The notes under the pieces are model-generated. The model did not search any database. It worked only from the letters and a program-made list of their open reading frames with translations, and was not told where the DNA came from. Of a DNA stretch of 64,000 nt, positions 18,670 through 28,125 are shown piece after piece (positions within the stretch are counted from its first letter, which is position 1; the number at the start of each line of letters is the position of its first letter). The stretch lies in NCBI GenBank assembly GCA_022241785.1, contig JAKOMP010000002.1:110681-174680 (forward strand), given 5' to 3'. The translations under genes and the position numbers were made by a program. The stretch comes from Cyanocohniella sp. LLY. Its GTDB lineage: Bacteria > Cyanobacteriota > Cyanobacteriia > Cyanobacteriales > Nostocaceae.

Positions 18670-18700
18670 TACACTTACTCATCAGAGTGTACTTTTTATT
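18670..18700 (+). terminator. Rho-independent terminator
   Basis: TACACT (18670-18675) pairs with AGTGTA (18686-18691), followed by CTTTTTATTTT. It lies 45 bases after the 67-residue gene and just before the convergent tRNA gene. Confidence 0.65.
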
Positions 18701-18713
18701 TTGGCTTTGAAAG

Positions 18714-18795
18714 TGCGGATGAAAGGACTTGAACCTTCACTCCTTTCGGAACTAGAACCTAAATCTAGCGCGTCTGCCAATTTCGCCACATCCGC
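18714..18795 (-). tRNA. tRNA-Leu (anticodon UAG)
   Basis: On the minus strand the acceptor arms GCGGATG and CATCCGC pair perfectly, followed by discriminator A (18714). The anticodon stem CTAGA/TCTAG encloses TTTAGGT, giving anticodon UAG (plus-strand 18759-18761). A longer variable arm (TCCgaaaGGA) marks it as a class II tRNA, as expected for leucine. TTCAAGT is the T loop. CCA is not encoded and must be added after transcription. No intron is present. Confidence 0.95.
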
Positions 18796-18893
18796 ATCAG
18801 TCTTTTATCATAACACACGACATCTTGTATGGGAAGAGGGAATGAGGAAATAAGGCAATACTGTTCAGTTAAGGCTAAAAACTACAATTAGTG

Positions 18894-18969
18894 GTAGGTT
18901 GGGTTGACTTCAGGAAACCCAACATCCTCAAGACTTTGTTGGGTTGCGCTATCGCTTAACCCAACCTAC
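18894..18969. repeat. Inverted-repeat element GTAGGTTGGGTT
   Basis: GTAGGTTGGGTT (18894-18905) and AACCCAACCTAC (18958-18969) are perfect inverted repeats around an internal pair AACCCAAC/GTTGGGTT. This is a widespread cyanobacterial intergenic palindrome. A T-rich stretch follows, so it might also stop transcription. A related element near 60860-61108 is split by another insertion. Confidence 0.8.
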
Positions 18970-19076
18970 TTTTTCTCTTAAGTGAACCGTATTGTATTAT
19001 AAGGAAGATTTTCTCCAGTCCCCATTACCCCTTTTGCCTCTTATCCCCAGAGGGGCCCCGAGTTCCCCAATCCCCA

Positions 19077-20264
19077 TTACATAACGGCAACACGAGGTAA
19101 ACGATGCTTAAATCCGCAGAGAATTTCCCAAGAAATAGTATTTAGTTGTTCTGCCCAATCATTAGCTGAAATTTCTGCTTTTCCTTGTTCTCCCAGTAGG
19201 GTAACTACTTCACCTTCTTGTAAGTCGGGAATAGCGCTGACATCAAGCATTAATTGATCCATTGTAATGGTGCCAATTTGGGGTACGCGTTGACCGCGAA
19301 TTAATACTTGCATTTTGTGAGAAAGATTTCGCGGCACACCGTCAGCGTAACCAATGCCAACGACGGCGATGCGGAGTTCACGGGGGGCAATAAATTGTTG
19401 ACCGTAACTTACACCTGTGCCGGCGGCAATTGTTTTCACGTGGGTAATTCGTGCCTTCAACTGCAAAACGGGCTTGAGGTTAATTACATTTTGTAAATGA
19501 GTAGCTGGATATAGTCCGTAAATGGCTAAACCTGCGCGCACAATATCGTAGTGTAATGCTGGGTCGGCAAGAGTGGCGGCTGAGTTGGCTAAGTGTAAGC
19601 AGGGTGGCTCAATTCCCATGTCTTTGATTTGGGCGATCGCCTGCTCAAATCGTCTATGCTGTTCTTGCATGATTGCCGGATCGGGACTATCTGCTGTGGC
19701 TAGGTGTGAGTAAATGCTAGCAAGATTCAAGTATGGTAAGCGTTGGACTAACTGGACAAACTCACCTGCTTGTTGCCAATCAGTTCCCAATCTTGACATT
19801 CCCGTATCTAATTTGATGTGTACAGGTACGGACGAACCGTAATTGATGCTTTCTAAAACATTAGAGAACACAAAAGCTTGTTTGGGGCTGCACAAAGTTG
19901 GCTGTAGTTTCCAATGGGCGATCGCATGAATTTGTTCTGGCGTATGAGTTGCACCTAGAATCAATATTGGTGCTTTTATCCCACCTTCTCGTAACTGAAT
20001 GCCCTCTGGCACTGTAGCAACTCCTAACCAACTCGCTCCCGCTTGTAGTGCTGTTTGAGCTACTGTCACGGCGCCATGACCATAGGCATCAGCTTTAACT
20101 ACTGCCATCAACTGGGTACGTGGTGACAGCAACTTTACTAATTGCTGTACATTATGCGCTAACGCACCCAAATCAATTTCTACCCAAGCACGTTGCGAGA
20201 ACCAAGCGTAGGTGTCGCACTGTTGCTGATCACTAAAGGTAGGGGTTTGTTTGCCACTTAACAT
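19077..20264 (-). CDS. alr: Alanine racemase
   Basis: A 395-residue PLP enzyme that interconverts L- and D-alanine for peptidoglycan. The signature AVVKADAYGHG places the PLP-binding lysine at 57. The N-terminal TIM barrel is followed by the beta domain with catalytic Tyr in the GVSYGQQF region, GIGYADGVPR, and MDQLMLDV, where the other active-site residues lie. The 25-residue extension before WVEIDLGALAHNV is poorly conserved in general but is in frame from an ATG. It is a stand-alone gene, cytoplasmic, and full length. Confidence 0.96.
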   Translation of the reverse strand: MLSGKQTPTFSDQQQCDTYAWFSQRAWVEIDLGALAHNVQQLVKLLSPRTQLMAVVKADAYGHGAVTVAQTALQAGASWLGVATVPEGIQLREGGIKAPILILGATHTPEQIHAIAHWKLQPTLCSPKQAFVFSNVLESINYGSSVPVHIKLDTGMSRLGTDWQQAGEFVQLVQRLPYLNLASIYSHLATADSPDPAIMQEQHRRFEQAIAQIKDMGIEPPCLHLANSAATLADPALHYDIVRAGLAIYGLYPATHLQNVINLKPVLQLKARITHVKTIAAGTGVSYGQQFIAPRELRIAVVGIGYADGVPRNLSHKMQVLIRGQRVPQIGTITMDQLMLDVSAIPDLQEGEVVTLLGEQGKAEISANDWAEQLNTISWEILCGFKHRLPRVAVM

Positions 20265-20771
20265 TTTTATACACTCCTATCACACCACTCTTGCACTTCT
20301 AGATTGTCTATATATTCTTATGCACAGTATTAACAGCCACATCAGAGTTAATCAGGAAGTTTACCGTTGATTAGGGAATTTACACAAGATACTGAGGTGG
20401 CAGATGAGTTAATTCATCTTGGTTTTGGTTGTCAAAATGCTGTATTTTTCTTTGTTACCAACCCTTGTAGCTGATCATTTTTCAGCTACATCAGTTTGGC
20501 TAATACTGCTAGTACGAGAAAATTTGGCATTTGTTCACCAGCACTAATCAACTTTTTTTAAGACTGAGGGCTGATGACGACTACCCCACTATTTTTTCTA
20601 TGTCCCTAAAAAAACAGCTTAAACCTCTTCCCTGTCGGGATTTGCCAGAAATCATTAGTGGTTTGTAAATTTTAGTTCTTGAATTATTCCGAAAGTATAA
20701 TTTATTCTCATCTCCCAAGAAGAGTATCTTTGTGTTAATATATGTAAAACTAATACCTCGAGCGCTAACCA
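20265..20771. other. Divergent intergenic region between alr and the HNH gene
   Basis: It contains the promoters of the minus-strand alr and the plus-strand HNH gene. No gene is supported; a minus-strand open frame at 20581-20772 overlaps the HNH promoter and has no coding features. No operator was recognised. Confidence 0.5.
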
Positions 20772-21269
20772 ATGGGGAAGGTTTTAGTCCTAAACGCCTC
20801 TTACGAACCGCTCAATATTACGAGCTGGCGTCGCGCTGTGATTCTGTTAATTAAAGGCAAAGCAGAACGCATTGAACATAACGGTAAATTCTTGTACACA
20901 GATTTTCCGTTGCCGACTGTGATTCGGTTGCGTCATTATGTGCGCGTTCCCTACAAAGAAATTCCTCTAACTCGCCGAAATATTTTGCATCGTGACAGTC
21001 ATGCTTGTCAGTACTGCGGTTATACCGGAGATGAGTTGACACTTGACCACGTAATTCCGCGATCGCGTGGCGGAGGCGATACTTGGGAAAACATTGTTAC
21101 GGCTTGTGTGCGTTGCAATGTCAAAAAAGGAAATCGCACACCATATGAAGCGCATATGCCTTTGCGCCATCCGCCACGCCAACCTTACAGCAGCCTTTAT
21201 TTTGAGGTCAGTAAACATCTGAAAAGTGGACTGCATAACGAGTGGCAAAAATATGTGATCGGTCTTTGA
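20772..21269 (+). CDS. HNH endonuclease family protein
   Basis: A 165-residue protein of the small cyanobacterial HNH family. The zinc-ribbon and nuclease motif runs CQYCGYTGDELTLDHVIPRS...GGGDTWENIVTACVRCN, with CxxC pairs and the H-N-H core (His in LDHV, Asn in WENI, last position at CVRCNVKKG). The N-terminus MGKVLVLNASYEPLNITSW is characteristic of this housekeeping-like family, which is found in nearly every cyanobacterium and many other bacteria. Biochemical role unknown; there is no restriction or mobile-element context here. Confidence 0.9.
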   Translation: MGKVLVLNASYEPLNITSWRRAVILLIKGKAERIEHNGKFLYTDFPLPTVIRLRHYVRVPYKEIPLTRRNILHRDSHACQYCGYTGDELTLDHVIPRSRGGGDTWENIVTACVRCNVKKGNRTPYEAHMPLRHPPRQPYSSLYFEVSKHLKSGLHNEWQKYVIGL

Positions 21270-21779
21270 ACATCAGAAAATAACCCTAACAGAGCAAAAG
21301 CATTGTCACCTGTCATAGGTGTCATGTTTCTGTGTCTGCTGGATTTGTTGTGCCTACAAATAGTTAAATCTGTTTTTCGGCAATGGCCACAGCCATTTGC
21401 TCAATTTTTAGGCAAAATATATCCAAGCCTCTTATTGTACCTTAAGATATTGTAAAATAACTAAATACACTCCAAATTGTCCTAGAAACCCATGTTTCTA
21501 GAAAAATGTTGAATACAATGTTTTGTTTGTTAAAAATATTTAACAGATTTAGTTAAAAGTCACCTTATCAGCAGAAAACCTTCTTTTCAGCGTCTATATA
21601 CAATTTGGGGGAATTGAGCCGATATTTCACCCATTTAATTCACAAAAAATAGACCTATATAAGTATCCACATATCACTATATTTTTGCGAAGATCAAAAT
21701 ATGTCTCTAACTTTCTAAATTAATACAAGACTGGTTGTATTATTTTTCAACATATCAACGGAGGCTCGCACTTACAAAA
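21270..21779. other. Long leader before the DHH gene
   Basis: About 500 bases without a supported gene. A small hairpin CACCTgtcatAGGTG occurs near 21308. The AT-rich part near 21650-21700 probably contains the promoter. GGAGG at 21760-21764 is the likely ribosome site for the DHH gene. Confidence 0.5.
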
Positions 21780-23078
21780 ATGTCCCCTATGCAATTGAAT
21801 TCTTCCTTGAAGCAATCAGAAAGTTTTTTACTGCCCACAGAACATAGCCCAGAGGACGCTGACATAGATAAAAACGCAGTCGAAGTTGAACTCACCAAGC
21901 CAATCTTGCCACCATCGAATGCTGAAGGAGGAAATGGCAAATATTTAGGTAAACGGGTAAATTCAGTGGCTGTTCAGAAATCTGAAGAACTGCAAAGAAC
22001 CCTCTTAGCCCACCAAAATGAGCGTCATTTAGTAATTCTGCAAGATTTTCCTGACCCTGATGCCCTCTCTTGTGCTTGGGCCTACCAGTTGATTGTGCAG
22101 CAATACGATATTAAATGTGAAATCATTTATGCTGGTACCCTCAGCCATCAAGAAAATATCGCCTTAGTCAAACTCACTGGTTTACCTGCCCAGCGTTGGG
22201 CAGCACAAACAGCCAAGAGTCGTGACTTTTCATCTTACCAAGGTTTCGTATTAATCGATAACCAAGGAACTACAAGTCAGCTACTATCAGCAGTGCAACA
22301 GGCAGGAATTCCCCTAGTTGCAGTCATTGACCATCACAGTTTACAAGCGGAACTCAAAGGAGAGTTTATTGATGTCCGTCCAAATGTGCGGGCAACCTCC
22401 ACGATTTTTACTCAGTACCTACAATCGGGTTTACTGACCTTAGATAGCAGCATCAGTCAACACGTCAAATGTGCCACTGCCTTAATGCACGGTTTGCGGT
22501 CAGATACCAATCGGCTGATGCAAGCCCAAGAAGAAGATTTCATGGCCGCGGCATATCTGAGTCGGTTTTATGATGCCCAGCTACTGAACGCCATTTTACA
22601 GGCGAATCGTTCCAAACGGGTGATGGATGTGATCGAGCGATCGCTCAAAAATCGCGTCGTCCAAAATAACTTTTCTATTGCTGGTGTTGGTTATCTCCGC
22701 TACGAAGACAGAGATGCTATTCCCCAAGCAGCGGATTTTCTAGTCACTGAAGAAAACGTCCACACTGCACTAGTTTATGGCATCGTTCACGATGAAGATG
22801 ACGAATTAGAAGTAGTCATTGGTTCCTTGAGAACCGCCAAACTCACCCTAGACCCTGACGAATTTATCAAAGAAGCCTTTGGGCAAGATAGTACAGGGCG
22901 CTTTTTCGGTGGCGGACGCACAGGTGCCGGTGGTTTTGAAGTTCCTATGGGTTTCTTGTCCGGTAGTAACGAAAATCCTACTTACGCCAAAATGAAATGG
23001 GAAGTGTATGATTCTCAAATCAAACAAAAACTATTGAAGTTAGTCAATCCTAAAGATAGCCCCATTGACTCAGAGTGA
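21780..23078 (+). CDS. DHH/DHHA1 phosphoesterase (NrnA-like)
   Basis: A 432-residue soluble enzyme from the ATG at 21780. An upstream in-frame TTG at 21735 lies before the GGAGG and is rejected. After about 70 divergent residues come the DHH motifs: FPDPDALSCAW, VLIDNQG, VIDHHSLQAE. The C-terminal DHHA1 domain has RFFGGGRTGAGGFEVPMG, the substrate-binding glycine loop. Proteins of this type act as nano-RNases, 3'-phosphoadenosine phosphate phosphatases or cyclic dinucleotide phosphodiesterases; which substrate applies here cannot be decided from sequence. The Asp and His metal ligands all appear intact. A terminator follows at 23147. Confidence 0.88.
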   Translation: MSPMQLNSSLKQSESFLLPTEHSPEDADIDKNAVEVELTKPILPPSNAEGGNGKYLGKRVNSVAVQKSEELQRTLLAHQNERHLVILQDFPDPDALSCAWAYQLIVQQYDIKCEIIYAGTLSHQENIALVKLTGLPAQRWAAQTAKSRDFSSYQGFVLIDNQGTTSQLLSAVQQAGIPLVAVIDHHSLQAELKGEFIDVRPNVRATSTIFTQYLQSGLLTLDSSISQHVKCATALMHGLRSDTNRLMQAQEEDFMAAAYLSRFYDAQLLNAILQANRSKRVMDVIERSLKNRVVQNNFSIAGVGYLRYEDRDAIPQAADFLVTEENVHTALVYGIVHDEDDELEVVIGSLRTAKLTLDPDEFIKEAFGQDSTGRFFGGGRTGAGGFEVPMGFLSGSNENPTYAKMKWEVYDSQIKQKLLKLVNPKDSPIDSE

Positions 23079-23146
23079 TTAATTACCCAGGAAATCGTAA
23101 GTAAAAGTCCGTTACAACTAACTTAAAGACAACATTTATTTATTGG

Positions 23147-23175
23147 GGGTTTAGCATTGCTAAACCCTTATTAAT
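23147..23175 (+). terminator. Rho-independent terminator after the DHH gene
   Basis: GGGTTTAGC (23147-23155) pairs with GCTAAACCC (23159-23167) with a three-base loop, followed by TTATTAATTTT. The rest of the 23079-23414 gap holds only short repeats such as TACTCCCTACTCCC near 23300. Confidence 0.75.
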
Positions 23176-23414
23176 TTTCATCATTTAATTTCGTAACGGA
23201 GAAACTTCATTTTTTCTCCTCAAACTAATACATAATAACCTATAGGACTCCTATTTAATTATTGAAAAAACTCTGTATATTCAAAAAATCTTCTTTCCTA
23301 CTCCCTACTCCCAGCCTACGCAAATAATTTTAGGAATCAAACCGGATTCCTAATAGATGTAATTGGTATGAATTTGGTATAACTAAAATAATTCCACTAA
23401 TTAAGGAGTTAGTT

Positions 23415-23651
23415 GTGAAAACTGCTATTTCTCTTCCAGACCCCATTTTTGAAGAAGCTGAAGCACTTGCCAAACAATTAGGAATGTCTCGTAGTGAACT
23501 CTACACCCAAGCCTTAAAGGCGTATTTGCAGCGATATAACCGAGAGCAAATTTTATCGAAACTCAACGAAGTTTACTCTCAGGAATCTTCAGAATTAGAT
23601 CCAGTGGTGGCAAAAATGCAATTTATCTCTCTACCTCATGAGGATTGGTAG
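23415..23651 (+). CDS. Ribbon-helix-helix antitoxin (MazE-like)
   Basis: A 78-residue antitoxin partner for the MazF-type toxin that follows. The N-terminal strand MKTAISLPDPIFEEAEALAK and the helix GMSRSELYTQALKAYL are those of a ribbon-helix-helix DNA-binding protein, so it should also repress the operon. The C-terminal tail (residues 55-78) is acidic and would bind the toxin. GTG start with AAGGAG seven bases upstream. Its TAG stop shares a base with the toxin start. Confidence 0.88.
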   Translation: MKTAISLPDPIFEEAEALAKQLGMSRSELYTQALKAYLQRYNREQILSKLNEVYSQESSELDPVVAKMQFISLPHEDW

Positions 23652-23989
23652 TGTATCGCGGAGAAATTTGGTGGGCAAATTTACCTGATCCGATAGGTTC
23701 AGAACCTGGCTATCGTCGACCTGTCCTGATTATTCAAGATGATACATTTAGCCAAAGTCGTCTTAGGACAGTGATTGTTGTCATTGTTACTTCTAATATT
23801 GAACTTGCCAATGCACCAGGGAATGTTTTATTAGCACGTGAAAAAACTAGTTTACCAAGAGATTCAGTGGCAAACGTCTCTCAAATATTGACTATAGACA
23901 AATCATTTTTGAGTGAGCGTATTGGTTCCTTACCAATGGATTTACAAGAAAAAGTGGATGAAGGTCTACGGACAGTTTTATACCTATAA
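23651..23989 (+). CDS. mazF: MazF/PemK family mRNA interferase toxin
   Basis: A 112-residue endoribonuclease toxin that cleaves single-stranded mRNA. The start GTG at 23651 overlaps the antitoxin stop (TAGTG), the usual coupling; a TTG two codons earlier is less likely. Conserved blocks are YRGEIWWANL, GSEPGYRRPVLIIQDD (catalytic Arg), VVIVTSN and LPRDSVANVSQI. The sequence is complete, with all conserved blocks intact, so the module looks functional. Confidence 0.92.
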   Translation: MYRGEIWWANLPDPIGSEPGYRRPVLIIQDDTFSQSRLRTVIVVIVTSNIELANAPGNVLLAREKTSLPRDSVANVSQILTIDKSFLSERIGSLPMDLQEKVDEGLRTVLYL

Positions 23990-24040
23990 CTTCAGAAAAA
24001 ACTCGGTTAAATTCTAATTGATAGATTCAGTAAGCAAATT

Positions 24041-24535
24041 ATGGAATTATACTTAATTCGTCATGGCATAGCCGAAGAAAGGCAACCAGATACCCAAGAT
24101 GAAGAGCGATCGCTCACCAAAGAAGGAAAGCAAAAAACCCAGAAAGTTGCCCAGAGAATTAAACAACTGGGTTTACAGTTTGATGTGATTGTCACTAGTC
24201 CATTAGTACGGGCGTACCAAACATCAGAAATTCTGGTAGCAACCGGACTAAGTACCCAATTGGAAAAATCTCCTCATCTTGCCCCCAACGGTAATATTTC
24301 CAGTTGGCTAAATTATTGGCTAGAACCGAAAAATTATCCCCAAAAAGCCCAAATAGCCTTAGTTGGACATGAACCTTGTTTGAGTAATTGGGCAGAAATT
24401 CTGCTTTGGGGAGAAGCCAAAGACAGTTTAGTCTTGAAAAAAGCAGGTATGATTGGGATAAAACTACCAGAAATAGGTTCACCTCTGGGTCGGAGTCAAA
24501 TGTTTTGGTTGACACCGCCCAAGTACCTGCTGTAA
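24041..24535 (+). CDS. sixA: Phosphohistidine phosphatase SixA
   Basis: A 164-residue histidine phosphatase. The catalytic RHG is at residues 7-9 (LIRHGIAEE), the second arginine is in TSPLVRAYQTSEIL, and the second histidine is in LVGHEPCLSNW. SixA-type enzymes remove phosphate from His of phosphotransfer proteins; in cyanobacteria the substrate is not established. The gene begins 51 bases after mazF and may be read from its own promoter. Full length. Confidence 0.92.
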   Translation: MELYLIRHGIAEERQPDTQDEERSLTKEGKQKTQKVAQRIKQLGLQFDVIVTSPLVRAYQTSEILVATGLSTQLEKSPHLAPNGNISSWLNYWLEPKNYPQKAQIALVGHEPCLSNWAEILLWGEAKDSLVLKKAGMIGIKLPEIGSPLGRSQMFWLTPPKYLL

Positions 24536-24658
24536 CAGCTTTTCAACATTTCTTGCAAAAATGTTGTGAGATTAGCTACTGTTATGACGACATTGATTTC
24601 TGGTAAGTTAGCGTGTGCTTTGCACAATCAGATATTTCAATAAGCAAATGGTGTTGCC

Positions 24659-25795
24659 ATGATGGTGTGCGAATACAAGCCTGGTTTAGAAGGCATTCCC
24701 GCAGCCCAATCGAGTATTAGTCATGTTGATGGGCAAAAGGGAATTCTAGAATATCGTGGCATCCGGATTGAGGAACTAGCAGAAAAAAGTTCCTTTTTGG
24801 AGACTGCTTATCTCTTGATCTGGGGTGAACTGCCAAGTAAAGAAGAATTAGAAGCGTTTGAGTATGAGGTGCGCTACCACAGGCGGATCAAATACCGCAT
24901 TCGGGACATGATGAAATGCTTTCCGGAAAGCGGTCACCCAATGGATGCTCTACAAGCCTCTGCTGCGGCTTTAGGCTTGTTTTATTCGCGTCGGGATTTA
25001 CATAATCCTGCGTACATTCGGGATTCTGTAGTGCGCCTGTTAGCCACTATTCCGACAATGGTAGCGGCATTCCAGTTAATGCGAAAAGGCAATGACCCTG
25101 TAAGGCCTCGCGATGACTTAGATTATTCTGCCAATTTTCTCTACATGCTCAACGAGAAAGAACCGGATGCATTAGCAGCTAAAATTTTTGACATCTGCTT
25201 GATACTGCATGTTGAGCATACAATGAATGCTTCCACCTTTAGTGCCAGGGTAACAGCGTCAACGTTAACTGATCCCTATGCTGTAGTTGCCAGTGCTGTA
25301 GGAACCTTGGGAGGGCCTCTGCACGGTGGAGCTAACGAAGAAGTCATTCAGATGTTAGAAGAAATCGGCTCTGTAGAAAATGTGCGCCCATATGTAGACA
25401 ATCTTCTGCAACGCAAAGCGAAGATTATGGGTTTTGGACATCGTGTTTACAAAGTCAAAGATCCACGCGCCACAGTTTTGCAAAACCTAGCAGAACAGTT
25501 GTTTGCCAAGTTTGGGCATGACAAATACTATGACATTGCCCTAGAGATGGAACAGGTGGTCGCCGAGAAACTTTCTGGCAAAGGGATTTATCCCAATGTT
25601 GACTTTTACTCTGGTTTGGTGTATGGGAAAATGGGAATTCCTACAGACTTATTTACACCAATCTTTGCGATCGCTCGTGTTGCTGGTTGGCTAGCTCACT
25701 GGAAAGAACAACTAGCAGAAAACCGTATCTTCAGGCCTACCCAGATTTATAACGGTAGACACGAAATTCCATATATTCCCATCGATCAACGTTAA
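24659..25795 (+). CDS. gltA: Citrate synthase
   Basis: A 378-residue cytoplasmic enzyme that condenses acetyl-CoA and oxaloacetate. It supplies 2-oxoglutarate for nitrogen assimilation in cyanobacteria. Catalytic residues are present: His222 in GGPLHGGANEE, His261 in GFGHRVYKVKDPR, and Asp315 in NVDFYSGLVY. HVEHTMNASTF (184-194) is the conserved substrate loop. The length matches the short type-I bacterial form. The start ATG-ATG at 24659 has no strong ribosome site. It precedes the ndh operon, an order common in cyanobacteria, but 454 bases of repeats separate them. Confidence 0.96.
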   Translation: MMVCEYKPGLEGIPAAQSSISHVDGQKGILEYRGIRIEELAEKSSFLETAYLLIWGELPSKEELEAFEYEVRYHRRIKYRIRDMMKCFPESGHPMDALQASAAALGLFYSRRDLHNPAYIRDSVVRLLATIPTMVAAFQLMRKGNDPVRPRDDLDYSANFLYMLNEKEPDALAAKIFDICLILHVEHTMNASTFSARVTASTLTDPYAVVASAVGTLGGPLHGGANEEVIQMLEEIGSVENVRPYVDNLLQRKAKIMGFGHRVYKVKDPRATVLQNLAEQLFAKFGHDKYYDIALEMEQVVAEKLSGKGIYPNVDFYSGLVYGKMGIPTDLFTPIFAIARVAGWLAHWKEQLAENRIFRPTQIYNGRHEIPYIPIDQR

Positions 25796-26249
25796 CTGGC
25801 AACTTGTTTGTTAGTTAGACTTGACCAAGCCATAAGCTAGGAAACCGTTGCCACAATGGAGGCGGGAGTTTTGTGGTGACTTAATAGCGGGGCAAGGGGA
25901 CTAGGGATTAGGGACTGAGAAGATTGTGGTAGCCCGAAGTATTCCCCCTGCACCCTGCCCCCCTGCACCCTGCCTCCCTGCCTCCCTGTTGGGCTGCTCC
26001 CCATCTCCCTACTTCCTACTTCTAAAAAATCCTAATCCTGACCATAAGTAGAAGTTCTTGTATAGCTTCAAGGGCCTAAAACCATCCAACGATATACTAG
26101 GCATGGGAATTGGCAAAAATCTATGGCTACGCCACGCAAGCTATCAATCAAGCGTCTTCATCAAAGCATAAAGGATGAAGCCTGAAGGCTGAAATTTTAT
26201 ATTTCATAACTTCACACTTCATACTTCAGTTGACCTAAAGAGCGGAAAC
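25796..26249. other. Repeat-rich gap between gltA and ndhA
   Basis: It contains a run of CCCTGCACCCTGCC / CTCCCTGCCTCCCTG units near 25950-25990 and several other STRR-like fragments. The promoter of the ndh operon should lie in the last 200 bases. No small gene was recognised. Confidence 0.6.
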
Positions 26250-27368
26250 ATGAATTCAGGAATTGATCTCCAAGGAACTTTTATTAAATCCCTCATAGAT
26301 TTAGGGATACCAGCGGGCACAGCCAAAGCTATTTGGATGCCCTTGCCCATGATACTGATGCTGATTGGAGCAACAGTAGGGGTGCTGGTCTGTGTTTGGC
26401 TAGAACGAAAGATTTCCGCATCAGCACAACAGCGGATTGGGCCTGAATTTATTGGACCTTTTGGCTTACTAGCTCCGGTAGCGGATGGCTTGAAGCTGGT
26501 ATTTAAAGAAGATATCGTGCCAGCTAAAGCTGATGCCTGGCTATTTACCATCGGCCCCATTTTGGTTGTATTGCCAGTATTTCTGTCTTATTTGATTGTT
26601 CCTTTTGGACAGAATATTGTCATTACAAATGTCGGCATGGGAATTTTCTTGTGGATTGCTTTCTCTAGCATTGCCCCCATTGGGCTATTAATGGCTGGCT
26701 ACGCATCCAATAACAAGTACTCCCTCTTAGGCGGCTTACGGGCAGCAGCACAATCCATTAGCTACGAAATTCCTCTGTCGTTGAGCGTGCTGGCAGTCGT
26801 CATGATGTCTAATAGCCTCAGCACTATTGATATTGTTAACCAGCAATCTGGCTATGGTATCCTCGGCTGGAACATTTGGCGGCAACCAATAGGGTTCCTA
26901 ATTTTTTGGATAGCAGCCCTAGCGGAATGCGAACGCTTACCCTTTGACTTACCCGAAGCGGAAGAGGAAATCGTAGCTGGTTATCAAACCGAATACTCTG
27001 GCATGAAATTCGCTCTGTTTTACCTAAGTTCTTATGTAAACCTAGTGCTTTCTGCCCTACTGGTAGCAGTTCTGTATCTCGGTGGTTGGGACTTTCCCAT
27101 TCCTGTTAGTCTGATAGCTAGTTGGCTGGGAATTAGTGAATTAAATCCCGTGTTGCAGGTAGTAACTGCTACGTTGGGTATCTTCATGACCCTCATCAAA
27201 GCCTATGTGCTAGTGTTTATCGCCATCTTGTTGCGTTGGACAGTACCACGGGTGCGGATTGACCAATTGTTAGATTTAGGATGGAAGTTTTTGTTACCAG
27301 TTGCTTTGGTTAATCTTCTGTTAACCGCAGCTTTGAAACTTGCCTTTCCGATCGCCTTTGGTGGATAA
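26250..27368 (+). CDS. ndhA: NAD(P)H dehydrogenase subunit 1 (NdhA)
   Basis: A 372-residue integral membrane subunit of the thylakoid NDH-1 complex, which takes electrons from ferredoxin to plastoquinone in respiration and cyclic electron flow. It has about eight or nine hydrophobic spans. Family motifs are [35 protein letters not shown] and the acidic quinone-site loop [20 protein letters not shown]. First gene of the ndhA-ndhI-ndhG-ndhE operon. Full length. Confidence 0.97.
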   Translation: MNSGIDLQGTFIKSLIDLGIPAGTAKAIWMPLPMILMLIGATVGVLVCVWLERKISASAQQRIGPEFIGPFGLLAPVADGLKLVFKEDIVPAKADAWLFTIGPILVVLPVFLSYLIVPFGQNIVITNVGMGIFLWIAFSSIAPIGLLMAGYASNNKYSLLGGLRAAAQSISYEIPLSLSVLAVVMMSNSLSTIDIVNQQSGYGILGWNIWRQPIGFLIFWIAALAECERLPFDLPEAEEEIVAGYQTEYSGMKFALFYLSSYVNLVLSALLVAVLYLGGWDFPIPVSLIASWLGISELNPVLQVVTATLGIFMTLIKAYVLVFIAILLRWTVPRVRIDQLLDLGWKFLLPVALVNLLLTAALKLAFPIAFGG

Positions 27369-27449
27369 ACCAATTTTAGATTTTAGATTTTAGATGGACT
27401 CTGAAATCTAAAATCCGAAATCCGAAATTGAAAAGAGAGAGACACAACA
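27369..27449. repeat. Tandem repeat between ndhA and ndhI
   Basis: Three tandem ATTTTAG units (about 27372-27392) face inverted TCTAAAATCCGAAATCCGAAAT units (27406-27428). It is a typical STRR array that could form a hairpin in the operon message. Confidence 0.75.
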
Positions 27450-28052
27450 ATGCTAAAGTTCCTAAAACAAGTTGGTGATTACGCCAAAGAAGCAGTACAA
27501 GCTGGTCGTTATATTGGTCAAGGGTTAGCCGTAACTTTTGACCACATGCAGCGTCGTCCTGTGACGGTACAGTACCCCTACGAAAAATTAATTCCTGGGG
27601 AACGATTTCGCGGCAGAATTCACTTCGAGTTTGATAAGTGTATTGCTTGCGAAGTCTGTGTGCGAGTTTGTCCTATCAATCTACCTGTAGTGGATTGGGA
27701 ATTTGAAAAAGCCAACAAAAAGAAAAAACTCAACCACTACAGCATTGACTTTGGAGTTTGTATCTTCTGCGGTAACTGTGTGGAATATTGCCCGACTAAC
27801 TGTTTATCGATGACAGAAGAGTATGAGCTATCCACTTACGATCGCCATGAATTGAACTATGATAACGTGGCACTTGGTCGTCTGCCTTACAAAGTGACCG
27901 ATGATCCGATGGTGACGCCACTGCGCGAACTAGTTTACTTGCCCAAGGGTGTCATGGAACCCCACGACCTACCTGCTGATGCACCCCGCGCTGGTTCGCG
28001 TCCAGAAGACCTTGTAGAACAAAACAGTGAAGAATCAACAGTTAACAGTTAA
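27450..28052 (+). CDS. ndhI: NAD(P)H dehydrogenase subunit I (NdhI), 2x[4Fe-4S]
   Basis: A 200-residue peripheral iron-sulphur subunit. Two ferredoxin-type clusters: Cys64/67/70/74 ([12 protein letters not shown]) and Cys104/107/110/114 ([12 protein letters not shown]). It carries electrons from ferredoxin towards the quinone site. The C-terminal 30 residues are low-complexity and acidic, partly encoded by repeat-like DNA. The operon position between ndhA and ndhG is conserved. Confidence 0.97.
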   Translation: MLKFLKQVGDYAKEAVQAGRYIGQGLAVTFDHMQRRPVTVQYPYEKLIPGERFRGRIHFEFDKCIACEVCVRVCPINLPVVDWEFEKANKKKKLNHYSIDFGVCIFCGNCVEYCPTNCLSMTEEYELSTYDRHELNYDNVALGRLPYKVTDDPMVTPLRELVYLPKGVMEPHDLPADAPRAGSRPEDLVEQNSEESTVNS

Positions 28053-28125
28053 CTAACTAATAACTGAAAACTGATCACTGAAAATTGAATAACTAATAAC
28101 TGACAATTGACTAAGGACAAAAACA

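Noticed and set aside
20581-20772. 63-codon minus-strand frame
   Set aside because: It overlaps the promoter of the HNH gene, has low-complexity content and no ribosome site.
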